Origin: Kordiimonas marina
GTDB lineage: Bacteria > Pseudomonadota > Alphaproteobacteria > Sphingomonadales > Kordiimonadaceae
NCBI RefSeq assembly: GCF_023006325.1
Contig: NZ_JAINDF010000003.1
Location: 372,001 to 436,000, forward strand
DNA length: 64,000 nucleotides
Reading direction: 5' to 3'
Part shown: positions 34,456 to 42,843 of the stretch, one piece after another
How the letters are laid out: every line of letters begins with the position of its first letter
Numbering within the stretch: position 1 is the stretch's first letter
Notes under the pieces: model-generated
What the model saw: only the letters and a program-made list of their open reading frames with translations
Databases searched by the model: none
Told to the model about the DNA's origin: nothing
Translations under genes and position numbers: made by a program

Positions 34456-35592
34456 TCAATACCCCGACAGGGCCGCGAAGCGGTCCGCATGATAATTGAA
34501 GCCGCCATAGAGGTTCTGGAGCACGCGGGCACGCTTGATATAGAAGCCGATGTCGAACTCATCGGTCATGCCGATACCGCCGTGCATCTGGATCGCTTCA
34601 TTGGTGGCAAGTTCCGCGGTTTTGCTGGCCTTGGCCTTGGCGAGGCTCGCGAACCAGCCGACATTGCCGCCCGCGTCCGCCACCTGAAGCGCCTTGAGGA
34701 CCGCCGAGCGCGAGACCTCGATCTCGCTGAACAGCTCCGCCGCGCGGTGCTGGAGACCCTGGAAGGAGCCGATCAGCACGCCGAACTGCTTGCGTTCCTG
34801 CAGATATTGCACGGTCATATCCAGGCACTGCTGGGAAATACCGAGAAGCTCGGCCGCGACAACGATGCGGGCGCGGTCGAGCGCACCTTCAAGCGCGTCC
34901 ATGCCCTTGCCTTCCGTGCCCATCAGCGCATCCGCACCGACGGCAACGCCTTCGAAGGTCATCTTGGCCCAGTTGCGGCTGTCGGTCATCACCGTGCGGT
35001 CGACAATCAGCCCCGAGGCCTTGCGGTCCACCAGAAACAGGCTGAGGCCGTCCCGCTCACCGGCCTTGCCGGACGTGCGCGCCAGCACGATCACCTTATC
35101 GGCCACATGGCCTTCGGGCACGAAGGTCTTGAGACCGCTGAGCTTGTAGCCACCCCCGGCCTTTTCGGCCTTGAGCGCGGTCTTTTCAGGGCCGTGGTGG
35201 GCGGTTTCGTCAATCGCGAGCGTGACAACCGTCTCGCCCGACGCAATCGCGGGCAGAAGCTCGGCCTTCTGGGCATCACTGCCCGCAGCCTCAACCACGC
35301 TTGCGCCGACGATCGCACTGGCGAGGTACGGCGACGCGGCCAGCGTCCGGCCCATGGCTTCCGCCACCACACCGGCGCCGACATAGCCGAAGCCAGTGCC
35401 GCCATTGTCTTCATCAACCAGGAGCCCGGCGAAGCCCATTTCGGCCATTTCCTGCCACAGGTCCTTCGAATAGCCGGTTTCGTCTTTATCGTCGCGGAGC
35501 TTCCTGAGCTGGCTGACCGGTGCCTTATCGGCAAAGAAACCGTCGGCCGTTTCCTTCAGGAGCTGCTGTTCTTCATTGAGAATGAGTGCCAT
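34456..35592 (-). CDS. Acyl-CoA dehydrogenase, probable partner subunit
   Basis: 378 residues with an acyl-CoA dehydrogenase fold (LLVDEDNGGTGFGYVGAGVV, LSGLKTFVPEGHVADKVIV, RKQFGVLIGSFQGLQHRAAE, MHGGIGMTDEFDIGFYIKRA). At the C-terminus, where canonical enzymes carry EGTxxIQ, it reads YGGFNYHADRF, with no Glu at the usual catalytic position. Such divergent copies beside a normal one often form mixed alpha2beta2 enzymes in steroid and ring-acid catabolism, with one active subunit (knowledge of FadE pairs; application here is inference). It is 18 bases downstream of the other dehydrogenase. Confidence 0.88.
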   Translation of the reverse strand: MALILNEEQQLLKETADGFFADKAPVSQLRKLRDDKDETGYSKDLWQEMAEMGFAGLLVDEDNGGTGFGYVGAGVVAEAMGRTLAASPYLASAIVGASVVEAAGSDAQKAELLPAIASGETVVTLAIDETAHHGPEKTALKAEKAGGGYKLSGLKTFVPEGHVADKVIVLARTSGKAGERDGLSLFLVDRKASGLIVDRTVMTDSRNWAKMTFEGVAVGADALMGTEGKGMDALEGALDRARIVVAAELLGISQQCLDMTVQYLQERKQFGVLIGSFQGLQHRAAELFSEIEVSRSAVLKALQVADAGGNVGWFASLAKAKASKTAELATNEAIQMHGGIGMTDEFDIGFYIKRARVLQNLYGGFNYHADRFAALSGY

Positions 35593-35610
35593 GTGTTAAT
35601 ACTCCCCCAC

Positions 35611-36780
35611 TCAGGCCGGCAATTCGAGAATACGTTTTGCGATGATGTTGAGCTGCACCTCAGTGGTGCCGCCCTCGATCGAATTGGCCTTGGTCCGGAG
35701 CCAACTGCGGGCGATTTCGCCATTATTGGAGAATTGACCCTCCCATTCGAGCGCTTCGGAGCCGTTCACTTTCAGGATCAGTTCATGCCGGTCCTTATTC
35801 AGTTCGGTGCCGTAATATTTCAGCATGGAGGAGAAAGCCCCCATGTCGCCGCCCGCTTTGGCCTGGTCCTTCGCGCGTTCAATGGTGAACATGAAGGAGG
35901 CAGCGTCGATTTCGTGTTCCGCGATCTGATGGCGCAGCATGGTGTCGGCGAGTTCGCCGTCCTCAAGGCCCAGCTTGTCGCGGGCGATGGCGCTCAGCGG
36001 CGTCGGCAGGCCCATGTCGCCAATACCGGTGCGTTCGTGGGTCAGCAGGTATTTGGCGATGGTCCAGCCCTTGTTGACCTCACCCACCAGGTTCTTCTTG
36101 TCGGCCTTCACGTCATCAAAGAAGGTTTCGCAGAAAGGCGAATAGCCGGAGATGAGCTTGATCGGCTTGGTGCTGACGCCTTCCGATTCCATATCGAACA
36201 GGATGAAGCTGATGCCGGTATGCTTGGTGGCGGAGAAATCCGTGCGCACCAGGCAGAAGATCCAGTCGGCCTTGTCGGCATAACTGGTCCAGATTTTCTG
36301 GCCGTTGATCAGGTAATAGTCGCCCTTGTCCTCGGCCTTGGTCATCAGCGATGCGAGGTCCGAGCCCGCGTTCGGTTCGGAATAGCCCTGACACCAGCGG
36401 ATTTCGCCGCGGGCAATCTTGGGCAGGTGCTCCAGCTTCTGTTCGTGGGTGCCGAACTTCAGGAGCGCCGGGCCAAGCATCCAGATACCGAAGGAGGTAA
36501 GCGGCGAGCGTGCCTTAATGCGGCGCATTTCCTCACCGAGGATCTTGTTCTCGTCTTTCGAGAGACCGCCGCCACCATATTCCTTGGGCCAGGTCGGCAC
36601 GGTCCAACCGCGCGACGCCATGCGCTCAAGCCACAGCTTCTGGTCTTCGGACTGAAATTCGAAACGGCGGCCGCCCCAGCAGATGTCGGCTTCGCCTTGT
36701 GCCGGTTTGCGCATGGATGCCGGACAATTGTCCTCAAGCCATGCCCGCGTCTCCTGGCGGAACTGCTCCAGGTCGCTCAT
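35611..36780 (-). CDS. Acyl-CoA dehydrogenase, first gene of the catabolic operon
   Basis: 389 residues. Typical features: WPKEYGGGGLSKDE, CQGYSEPNAGSDLASLMTKAE, INGQKIWTSYADKADWIF, and the C-terminal IEGGTTEVQLNIIAKRILELP. It would introduce the 2,3 double bond into the acyl-CoA using FAD. It heads a nine-gene minus-strand run (two dehydrogenases, ligase, ACAD11-like dehydrogenase, SDR, MaoC, MFE-2-like SDR, thiolase, quinone reductase). The promoter must lie in the 312-base gap to the MATE gene. No regulator is adjacent. Confidence 0.92.
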   Translation of the reverse strand: MSDLEQFRQETRAWLEDNCPASMRKPAQGEADICWGGRRFEFQSEDQKLWLERMASRGWTVPTWPKEYGGGGLSKDENKILGEEMRRIKARSPLTSFGIWMLGPALLKFGTHEQKLEHLPKIARGEIRWCQGYSEPNAGSDLASLMTKAEDKGDYYLINGQKIWTSYADKADWIFCLVRTDFSATKHTGISFILFDMESEGVSTKPIKLISGYSPFCETFFDDVKADKKNLVGEVNKGWTIAKYLLTHERTGIGDMGLPTPLSAIARDKLGLEDGELADTMLRHQIAEHEIDAASFMFTIERAKDQAKAGGDMGAFSSMLKYYGTELNKDRHELILKVNGSEALEWEGQFSNNGEIARSWLRTKANSIEGGTTEVQLNIIAKRILELPA

Positions 36781-37092
36781 ATCCCATCTCTCCCTAAAAT
36801 TCCCGGTCCGACGTTACGGACGCAACTAAATCAAGGATGATGTTTAAGGCGGTTTGGTCCGGCTTCAAGGTAAGCACCCAACTTTCTTGTATGGATTTTT
36901 TCAGCGACCGACCCGGACATAAGCCCCCAAACACCCCCTAACCATAGGCTGTAGCTTGGCTTTTCGTCCAAGCTGCGACACAAACGCCCAGTTGGGTCCC
37001 GGAAAAAGCTTCTGGTCAGGAAAGGCCTCTGCCCTACTATGATACCTAACAGGGACCACGGGACAGGAACGGCGCGGCACGCACCGGCATTT
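36781..37092. promoter_or_regulatory. Divergent intergenic region, catabolic operon and MATE gene
   Basis: About 310 bases without a convincing gene. It must contain promoters for the acyl-CoA operon (minus) and the MATE transporter (plus). The one structure I see is GTAGCTTGG (36951-36959) and CCAAGCTGC (36968-36976), a 9-base hairpin with one G-T pair and an 8-base loop. No clear operator palindrome. Confidence 0.4.
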
Positions 37093-38526
37093 ATGGCGAA
37101 ATTCTCCTATCAGACCGTCTGGCAGCTTGCAGGGCCGAACATCATCAGCAATGTGCTGATGACCTCCATCTCGTTCGCGCACCTGTGGATCATCGCACCC
37201 TATGGCCCGGACGCCAGCGCGGCCGTCGTGACCGGCGGCCGGGTTCATTTCCTCCTGATGGCGGCGACGATGGCGCTGTCGGTCGCGACCACGGCGATGG
37301 TTGCCCGGGCCTGGGGCGCGGACGATGCCGAAGAGGCCTCCGCCGCCACCACAAGCTCGCTCACGCTCGCGGTGCTGATCTCGCTCTCGCTCGGCAGTGT
37401 CGTTTATGCTTTCGCGCCGCATATAGCCGGCCTGTTCCATTTGGACGAAACCGCCGCCAAACTGGCTGTGGACTATATCCGCCCGGCCAGCCTCCTCAAT
37501 ATCGTGTTCGCTTTGATGCTGACCATCGCCACCGCCTTCCGCGCGATCGGCGATGTCGTCCGGCCGCTTCGCTTTACCGCGGCAGGCACCACAGTTGCCA
37601 TCGCCGGCTCCTACATCCTTGTCCACGGGACGTTCGGCCTGCCCGCGCTCGGCGTCAAGGGCATCCCGTGGGGGACCGCTTTCGGCCAGGGGCTGGTCGT
37701 CATCTGGTTCGCTGTCCGCTGGCTACGCCGCCATTATATCCTGACGCCCAAGCCCAAGGCAGCGTTCGAGCGCGCGCGCATCAAGCAGCTTATCGACATC
37801 GGCGCCCCCGCCGCCATCGAACAGGCTTTCATCCAGGCGAGCTTCCTGGCCTTCATGATCCTGCTGGCGGGTTACGGCACCGCCTCCTTCGCCGCTTACG
37901 GCATCGGTATCGCCATCCTGAGCGTGTGCATCACCGCGGGCCTCGGTTTCGGGGTGGCGAGCGCCACGCTCGCCGGGCAGCGGCTGGGCGCGGGCGACCC
38001 GAAGGCGGCGATGGCAAGCGGCTGGGCGGCCATGCGGCTGGCCATCATGGGCATGACCGTGCTTGCGGTCATCACCGTCCTCCTCCGCGTCCCGCTCGCG
38101 GAACTGCTGTCCACCGACGCCGAGGTGCGGCACTATACCGAATATTTCATCCTGATCCTCGCGCTTGTGCAGCCGATGATGGCGGTCGAGTTCGCCATCG
38201 GCGGCGCGCTCCGGGGCAGCGGTGACACCCGCTATCCGCTTCTGGTCACCTTCACCGGCATGATCCTCGGGCGGCTTTCGGTCGGCGCCATGGTGGTCCA
38301 TTATGGCGGCCCGGTAGAGGCCATGTATGCGGTCATCATCGTCGACTATATGATCAAGTCCACCATGCTGATCCTGCGCTTCCGCTCCGGCCGCTGGATC
38401 GAGGCCGGGCGCGGCCGCGCGCCGCTGCCGCTCCAGTCCATTGCGGGCCTCAGCCGCGAAAGCGTGCGCCGCTTCTTCTTCAAGCGCAGCCATGACCACA
38501 AGGACGACGGCGGCCTGTCCCGCTAG
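37093..38526 (+). CDS. MATE-family efflux transporter
   Basis: 477 residues from ATG 37093; the frame is open to 37039. Twelve hydrophobic segments in two bundles are apparent, e.g. NIISNVLMTSISFAHLWII, LALLxx-like LLMAATMALSVATTAMVAR, LNIVFALMLTIATAFRAIGD, FMILLAGYGTASFAAYGIG, and ILALVQPMMAVEFAIGGALRGSGD. MatE proteins export drugs or metabolites in exchange for Na+ or H+. It ends in a basic cytoplasmic tail. It stands alone on this strand; substrate unknown. Confidence 0.92.
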   Translation: MAKFSYQTVWQLAGPNIISNVLMTSISFAHLWIIAPYGPDASAAVVTGGRVHFLLMAATMALSVATTAMVARAWGADDAEEASAATTSSLTLAVLISLSLGSVVYAFAPHIAGLFHLDETAAKLAVDYIRPASLLNIVFALMLTIATAFRAIGDVVRPLRFTAAGTTVAIAGSYILVHGTFGLPALGVKGIPWGTAFGQGLVVIWFAVRWLRRHYILTPKPKAAFERARIKQLIDIGAPAAIEQAFIQASFLAFMILLAGYGTASFAAYGIGIAILSVCITAGLGFGVASATLAGQRLGAGDPKAAMASGWAAMRLAIMGMTVLAVITVLLRVPLAELLSTDAEVRHYTEYFILILALVQPMMAVEFAIGGALRGSGDTRYPLLVTFTGMILGRLSVGAMVVHYGGPVEAMYAVIIVDYMIKSTMLILRFRSGRWIEAGRGRAPLPLQSIAGLSRESVRRFFFKRSHDHKDDGGLSR

Positions 38527-38532
38527 GCTTCC

Positions 38533-38582
38533 TGACAAATTTGTCATCGCCGCTTGGACGGCCCGGCAATTCGCCCTACACT
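38533..38582 (+). promoter_or_regulatory. Palindrome and candidate promoter of the class II aldolase gene
   Basis: TGACAAATTTGTCA at 38533-38546 is a perfect 14-base palindrome. Eight bases... downstream, TTGGAC (38554-38559) and TACACT (38577-38582) are spaced by 17 bases, a fair sigma-70 -35/-10 pair, about 60 bases before the ATG at 38641. Operator function is inferred. Confidence 0.5.
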
Positions 38583-38640
38583 TTCATATGAAACGCGCCC
38601 CAGGCCACCCATGGCCACGGGGCAGCCAATGGAGGGGAAA

Positions 38641-39420
38641 ATGGCTAAACCAGGCTTGCTTGATATACCGTCGGTCCGGGACAAGGTTTCGGCTGAAGAA
38701 TGGCAGACGCGGGTGGACCTCGCGGCCGCGTACCGGCTTGTCGCCCATTTCGGCTGGGACGACCTCATCTATACCCACATCTCCGCGCGGGTGCCCGGCA
38801 GTGACCACCATTTCCTCATCAACCCCCTGGGGCTGATGTTTGAGGAGATCACCGCCTCAAGTCTCGTGAAGGTGGACCTGAATGGCAACAAGCTTCTGGA
38901 CACGCCTTTCATCCCGAATGCTGCGGGCTTCGTGATCCACAGCGCCATCCATGCCGCGCGGGAGGATGCCCAGTGCGTCCTGCACCTGCATACCGATTAC
39001 GGCATCGCGGTGTCGAACCAGAAACACGGCCTTCTGCCCACGTGCCAAAGCGCGATCCCGGCCTGGATGTCGGTCGCCTATCACGACTATGAAGGCTTCG
39101 CAGTCAATGACGGTGAGAAGGAGCGCCTGGTCGCCGACTTCGGCACCAAGACCTGCCTGATCCTGAGGAACCACGGCACGCTGACCGCCGCCAGTTCCAT
39201 CGCCAAGGCGTTCGAGTCCATGTATTTCCTCGAAAAAGCCTGCAAGATCCAGATCCTGACCCAATCCTCCGGCGCCAAGATCCATGAGCCCAGCGAGGAA
39301 GCCATCAGCAACGCGCTCCGTGACGTGCGGGTGGTGGCTGGCGCGAACGGTGCCGACAATCTGGTCTGGCCTGCGCTGCTTCGGAAAATGGACCGGCTGG
39401 ACCCGAGCTTCCGGGACTGA
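38641..39420 (+). CDS. Class II aldolase/adducin family protein
   Basis: 259 residues from ATG 38641, with GGAGGGG 3-4 bases upstream; the frame is open to 38554 without a better start. The family's zinc-binding histidines are present in VLHLHTDYG and LRNHGTL, with THISARVPGSDHHFLINP at the N-terminus. Characterised relatives are fuculose- and ribulose-phosphate aldolase/epimerase, but many members of this 250-residue group have no known reaction. The neighbours (MATE pump, TesB thioesterase) give no pathway. Confidence 0.82.
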   Translation: MAKPGLLDIPSVRDKVSAEEWQTRVDLAAAYRLVAHFGWDDLIYTHISARVPGSDHHFLINPLGLMFEEITASSLVKVDLNGNKLLDTPFIPNAAGFVIHSAIHAAREDAQCVLHLHTDYGIAVSNQKHGLLPTCQSAIPAWMSVAYHDYEGFAVNDGEKERLVADFGTKTCLILRNHGTLTAASSIAKAFESMYFLEKACKIQILTQSSGAKIHEPSEEAISNALRDVRVVAGANGADNLVWPALLRKMDRLDPSFRD

Positions 39421-39465
39421 TAAGACAGCCTTCATTAAGCACGAAGGCATCACATAAGGCATTTT

Positions 39466-40350
39466 ATGACCGACGAAAATTCAACTGTCGACGGCCCGAT
39501 TATTCAGAGCCTGAAGATCGAACAGCTGGACAGGCTTCTGTTCCGCGGGACCCCGAACCAGTGGCCAAACCGCCATGTGTTCGGCGGCCATATCGTGGCG
39601 CAGGCCATGGAAGCGGCCACCGCGACCGTGGACCCGAAATACAAGCTCCACAGCCTGCACAGCTATTTCATGCGCCCGGGTATCGCCGATTTGCCGGTCA
39701 TTTATGATGTCGACCCGATCCGGGACGGCCGCAGCTTCGTCACCCGCCGCGTGGTGGCGATCCAGAATGGCGAGGCGATCTTCTCCATCTCGGTCTCCTT
39801 CCATGTCGGCGAAGACGGCGTCAGCCACCAGATCGACATGCCGGAAGTGCCCCAGCCTGAGGAGCTGGAGGATGACGAGGAATATTACTCCCGCATCCTG
39901 CGCGCCGTCGGCAAGGCGCCCAAGAACAAGCCTTTCCTGCCGTTCGAAATGCGCTCGGTCGACCGCATGGACCTGGAAAACCTTCAGCCGAAGGACCCGG
40001 TTTCCGGTTACTGGCTCAAGCTCAAGGAACCGGTCAGCGATGACCGTGACCTGCACGCCCGCCTGCTGGCCTATGTCTCCGACTTCGCCTTCCTGTCCTC
40101 GAACCTCCGCCCCCACGCCATGATCCCGCGCGATGCCCGGCTCAAGACCGTGGCGAGCCTGGACCACGCCATGTGGTTCCACCGCGACCGTATCCGCGTG
40201 GATGAGTGGATTTACTACAAGACCGAAGGCTACTGGACCGGCAAAGGCCGCGGCCTTGCGCGCGGCGCCATGTATGCCCGCGATGGCCGCCTGCTCGCCT
40301 CCGTCGCGCAGGAAAGCCTGCTCCGCCTTAAGAAAGACGACGACAAGTAA
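39466..40350 (+). CDS. tesB: Acyl-CoA thioesterase II
   Basis: 294 residues with the double hot-dog fold of TesB: HVFGGHIVAQAMEAA, HSLHSYFMRPG, DGRSFVTRRVVAIQNGEAIF, and in the second domain SLDHAMWFHRD with a catalytic Asp and Gln/Thr triad. It hydrolyses medium- and long-chain acyl-CoA to free acid, which may relieve CoA sequestration during acyl degradation. It ends 3 bases before the stop codon of a convergent gene, with a shared hairpin. Confidence 0.92.
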   Translation: MTDENSTVDGPIIQSLKIEQLDRLLFRGTPNQWPNRHVFGGHIVAQAMEAATATVDPKYKLHSLHSYFMRPGIADLPVIYDVDPIRDGRSFVTRRVVAIQNGEAIFSISVSFHVGEDGVSHQIDMPEVPQPEELEDDEEYYSRILRAVGKAPKNKPFLPFEMRSVDRMDLENLQPKDPVSGYWLKLKEPVSDDRDLHARLLAYVSDFAFLSSNLRPHAMIPRDARLKTVASLDHAMWFHRDRIRVDEWIYYKTEGYWTGKGRGLARGAMYARDGRLLASVAQESLLRLKKDDDK

Positions 40351-40353
40351 CGT

Positions 40354-41622
40354 TCAGGCGCCGGTTAAGTCCGGCGCCTTGCCGCAGTCGGCCCACACCG
40401 CCGTCATGCGCGCGCCCAGCCCTGTCATCGCCGAGAATGGGAAACTATCCGCCTTGCCGCTCCAGTAAGCGTCAAGCGCGTCGGTGACGACGGCAATGGC
40501 GTCTATCGCCGCTTTGCTTGCCGCCGCATAGTCGCCACCGCTCCCGCCAGCGGGCCAAAGCGAAACATTGGCGACCAGGCTGTCCCGCACATCGACAAAG
40601 CGCTCATAATGGTCGGTCTTCGCGCCCTCAAAACGGGCATGGGCCGCCCCGGCATGGCCGTCCGGATAATCGGCCTCAAGGGCCTTGAGGCACGGACGGT
40701 AACGCCTCTTCACCACGTCCGGGTCCTCACCTTCCCGCGGACGCGCGTTCAGCGTGCTGCCTTCGCCCTGGTCGGTGATGGCGTTGATCATGGCCTTGAA
40801 CCGCTCGTGCGCGGGGCCCACCGCCTCATCCTTGGTGAAGGTCAGCGCCATGTCCGGATATTCCGGCATCGGGTGAATACCTGGGATCACCGGGTTGAAC
40901 AGGTCCTGCTGAATGGACTGCGGATCATAGAGATGCGCCCACAGGGATTTGCCGTCCGTATATTGGAGCGCCAGATATTCGGCGTAACACTCATACATCC
41001 AGCCGATGGTGCCAAAAAGCGGGAGCGCATCGCCCGCCGTCCAGCCGTCAAATGGCACGCACGGGAAGTAGCGGTCATGCGCCGAGGGCTTGACCCGGTC
41101 GCGCGCCGCCTGCTCCGGCTCCTCAATGGCAATGAAGAGGCCAATCTGTTCGGCCGTCAGGGCCCCGAGCTGCACCCGGGTGTCGGCGTAGGTGCTGGTG
41201 TGTGCGAGGTCGATGATATGCGGGATCACGGTCTGGTCGGGGCCATAGCAGCGCCAGCCATGACCGGCTGACTGCAAGGCAGGGTCGGAAAAGCTGGGCG
41301 TGCAGCCGATGGCCGAGGCCATGTTGGCGGCGAGTTGCAGGTGCAGCATTTCCTGAATGAGCACACTGAACAGGGTGTTGAAGGCTTTCTCGTTGGCGCT
41401 GGCGGGCTTGGCGCTCGGCACCATGCCGGGCACGGATTTTCCCTGCGCCTCATGGCTGCCTTCAAGCGAATAAAGCGTTGTCATGTAAAGTGGAATTGTA
41501 AACAGCTCGACACTGACAGCCGCTTGGGCAATCGCCCGCGCCGCCGCCGCGTCCGTGTCCCTGAAGCTGATATCGCGCTTACTGCTGCCCAGCCGCCTGG
41601 GTGATACCGGTATCCCACTCAT
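40354..41622 (-). CDS. VioB/RebD-type ferritin-like protein
   Basis: 422 residues from ATG 41622 (GAGGGGG 6 bases upstream). The N-terminal half matches the ferritin-like domain PF12902 of iminophenyl-pyruvate dimer synthases (VioB, RebD, StaD): AVSVELFTIPLYMTTLYSLEG with the first metal Glu, then LIQEMLHLQLAANMASAIGCTP with Glu and His. The protein is less than half the length of VioB/RebD, and no VioA/RebO-type amino-acid oxidase or other bisindole genes are nearby. Di-iron oxidative chemistry on an amino-acid-derived substrate is a family-based guess. Single gene with its own leader; the last codons lie inside a hairpin. Confidence 0.75.
   Translation of the reverse strand: MSGIPVSPRRLGSSKRDISFRDTDAAAARAIAQAAVSVELFTIPLYMTTLYSLEGSHEAQGKSVPGMVPSAKPASANEKAFNTLFSVLIQEMLHLQLAANMASAIGCTPSFSDPALQSAGHGWRCYGPDQTVIPHIIDLAHTSTYADTRVQLGALTAEQIGLFIAIEEPEQAARDRVKPSAHDRYFPCVPFDGWTAGDALPLFGTIGWMYECYAEYLALQYTDGKSLWAHLYDPQSIQQDLFNPVIPGIHPMPEYPDMALTFTKDEAVGPAHERFKAMINAITDQGEGSTLNARPREGEDPDVVKRRYRPCLKALEADYPDGHAGAAHARFEGAKTDHYERFVDVRDSLVANVSLWPAGGSGGDYAAASKAAIDAIAVVTDALDAYWSGKADSFPFSAMTGLGARMTAVWADCGKAPDLTGA
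40356..40379. terminator. Hairpin shared by convergent tesB and ferritin-like genes
   Basis: AGGCGCCGG (40356-40364) and CCGGCGCCT (40371-40379) form a perfect 9-base stem with a 6-base loop, within the final codons of the minus-strand gene and just after the tesB stop codon. No T run is present, so it may act as a bidirectional pause rather than a classical terminator. Confidence 0.5.
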
Positions 41623-41692
41623 GAAAAGCCCCCTCTGTTGTCTCCCCAACTCTATCGGGTCGGCCGCATTTGTAAATTGCCTTTATTCCCCT

Positions 41693-41731
41693 AAAAAGAG
41701 AACCCGCCCCACAGCATGTGGAGCGGGTTCT
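41693..41731 (-). terminator. Strong terminator of the APH/alcohol dehydrogenase operon
   Basis: A 15-base stem (41717-41731 with 41699-41713, one mismatch, GCA loop) followed on the minus strand by CTTTTT, 25 bases past the APH gene's stop codon. Confidence 0.88.
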
Positions 41732-41755
41732 GAAACGCTAGCGGCCATCAAGGCG

Positions 41756-42829
41756 TCAGAAGTCGGCCTTCTCGATCAAACGGCGGGCATAGTTGCCGAT
41801 CTGGCCCACGCGCACCCCGAAGCCCGCGAAGGCCTTGTTCTGGGTCTGACCGTGATAATAGCGGTAGTAGATCTGCTGCAGGATCACCGCGAGACGGAAC
41901 ACGCCCGCGACCAGATAATAGTCGAACTTGGCGAGGTCGAGCCCGGTTTCCTTGGCATAAAGCTCGCAGATTTCCTCGCGCGTCAGCATCCCCGGCGCCA
42001 TGCAGGGCTGCATGCACATGGCGATCATCTCATTCGGGTCACCCTTTTGCGACCAGTAGGCCAGCGTGTTGCCAAGGTCCATGAGCGGGTCGCCGAGCGC
42101 AGAAATCTCCCAATCGAGGATCGCCTTGATCTCGAACGGATTCTGCTCACACAGGATGACATTATCGAGCCTATAGTCGCCATGGACGATACAGTGGCCA
42201 ACCTCACCCGGCGGCATATGGTCGGCGAGCCACTGGCGGACATCGGCGAAATCTTCGACATCGTCGGTGATCGCGCGCTCATAGCGGCCATTCCAGCCCA
42301 GCACCTGACGCTCGACATAGCCTTCCGGCTTGCCGAAATCGCCGAGCCCGATGGCCTTATAGTCGACCTTATGCAGCTCAATCAGCTTGTGGAAGAAGCT
42401 GAGGCACAGCTTGTGGCCCTCTTCTTCGCCAAAGCCCCAGCTATCCGGGATCGTGCGCTCAAGCTTGCGGCCCGGCACCAGCTCCATGACATAGAATTCG
42501 GCGCCCAAAGGGCTGCCCTCATCCGGCACATGGAAGTATGTTTCCGGTACCGCCGGGAACACCGGCTTCAGCGCATTCATCACGCGGAATTCGCGGATCA
42601 TGCTGTGGCCGGACTTGGGCCGCGTGCCGAACGGCGGACGGCGGAGCACCAGGCTCTTGTTCGGGTAAGCGATGCTGTAGGTCAGGTTCGAGTGGCCGCT
42701 GGCGAACTGGCGGATCTCAGGCGTGCCTTCAAGGCCTGGAATATGTTCCCGGACGATGCTGTCGATCAGGCCAACATCCAGTTCTTCACCCGGGCGCACG
42801 CCAACGGTTTTGTTGAGTTCTTCGCTCAT
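41756..42829 (-). CDS. APH-type phosphotransferase (ACAD10/11 kinase-domain family)
   Basis: 357 residues with the aminoglycoside-phosphotransferase/choline-kinase fold. Kinase motifs: GHSNLTY (45-51) near the nucleotide loop, the Brenner motif HGDYRLDN with catalytic Asp218, and the Mg-binding Asp239 in ILDWE, followed by ALGDPLMDLG. It belongs with the kinase domain of ACAD10/11 and LvaA, which phosphorylate the 4-hydroxyl of 4-hydroxyacyl-CoA, rather than with antibiotic-resistance enzymes (family knowledge). It is last in a six-gene operon; an ACAD11-like dehydrogenase lies about 9 kb away at 31463. Confidence 0.85.
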   Translation of the reverse strand: MSEELNKTVGVRPGEELDVGLIDSIVREHIPGLEGTPEIRQFASGHSNLTYSIAYPNKSLVLRRPPFGTRPKSGHSMIREFRVMNALKPVFPAVPETYFHVPDEGSPLGAEFYVMELVPGRKLERTIPDSWGFGEEEGHKLCLSFFHKLIELHKVDYKAIGLGDFGKPEGYVERQVLGWNGRYERAITDDVEDFADVRQWLADHMPPGEVGHCIVHGDYRLDNVILCEQNPFEIKAILDWEISALGDPLMDLGNTLAYWSQKGDPNEMIAMCMQPCMAPGMLTREEICELYAKETGLDLAKFDYYLVAGVFRLAVILQQIYYRYYHGQTQNKAFAGFGVRVGQIGNYARRLIEKADF

Positions 42830-42843
42830 ACGTGTCCCCTTCC

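Noticed and set aside
32977-36840. A 1287-codon open frame on the plus strand opposite the acyl-CoA dehydrogenase and ligase genes
   Set aside because: It lies fully antisense to three well-supported enzymes, has low-complexity His/Arg/Gly-rich composition and no recognisable domain; long antisense frames are expected in GC-rich DNA.
36901-37626. A 241-codon minus-strand frame across the MATE start
   Set aside because: Overlaps the MATE transporter antisense, is His/Arg/Gly-rich and has no ribosome site or domain.
41756-42829. Aminoglycoside resistance gene
   Set aside because: The APH fold is shared, but length, the HGDYRLDN/ILDWE context and the acyl-CoA operon fit the ACAD10/11-type kinase family.
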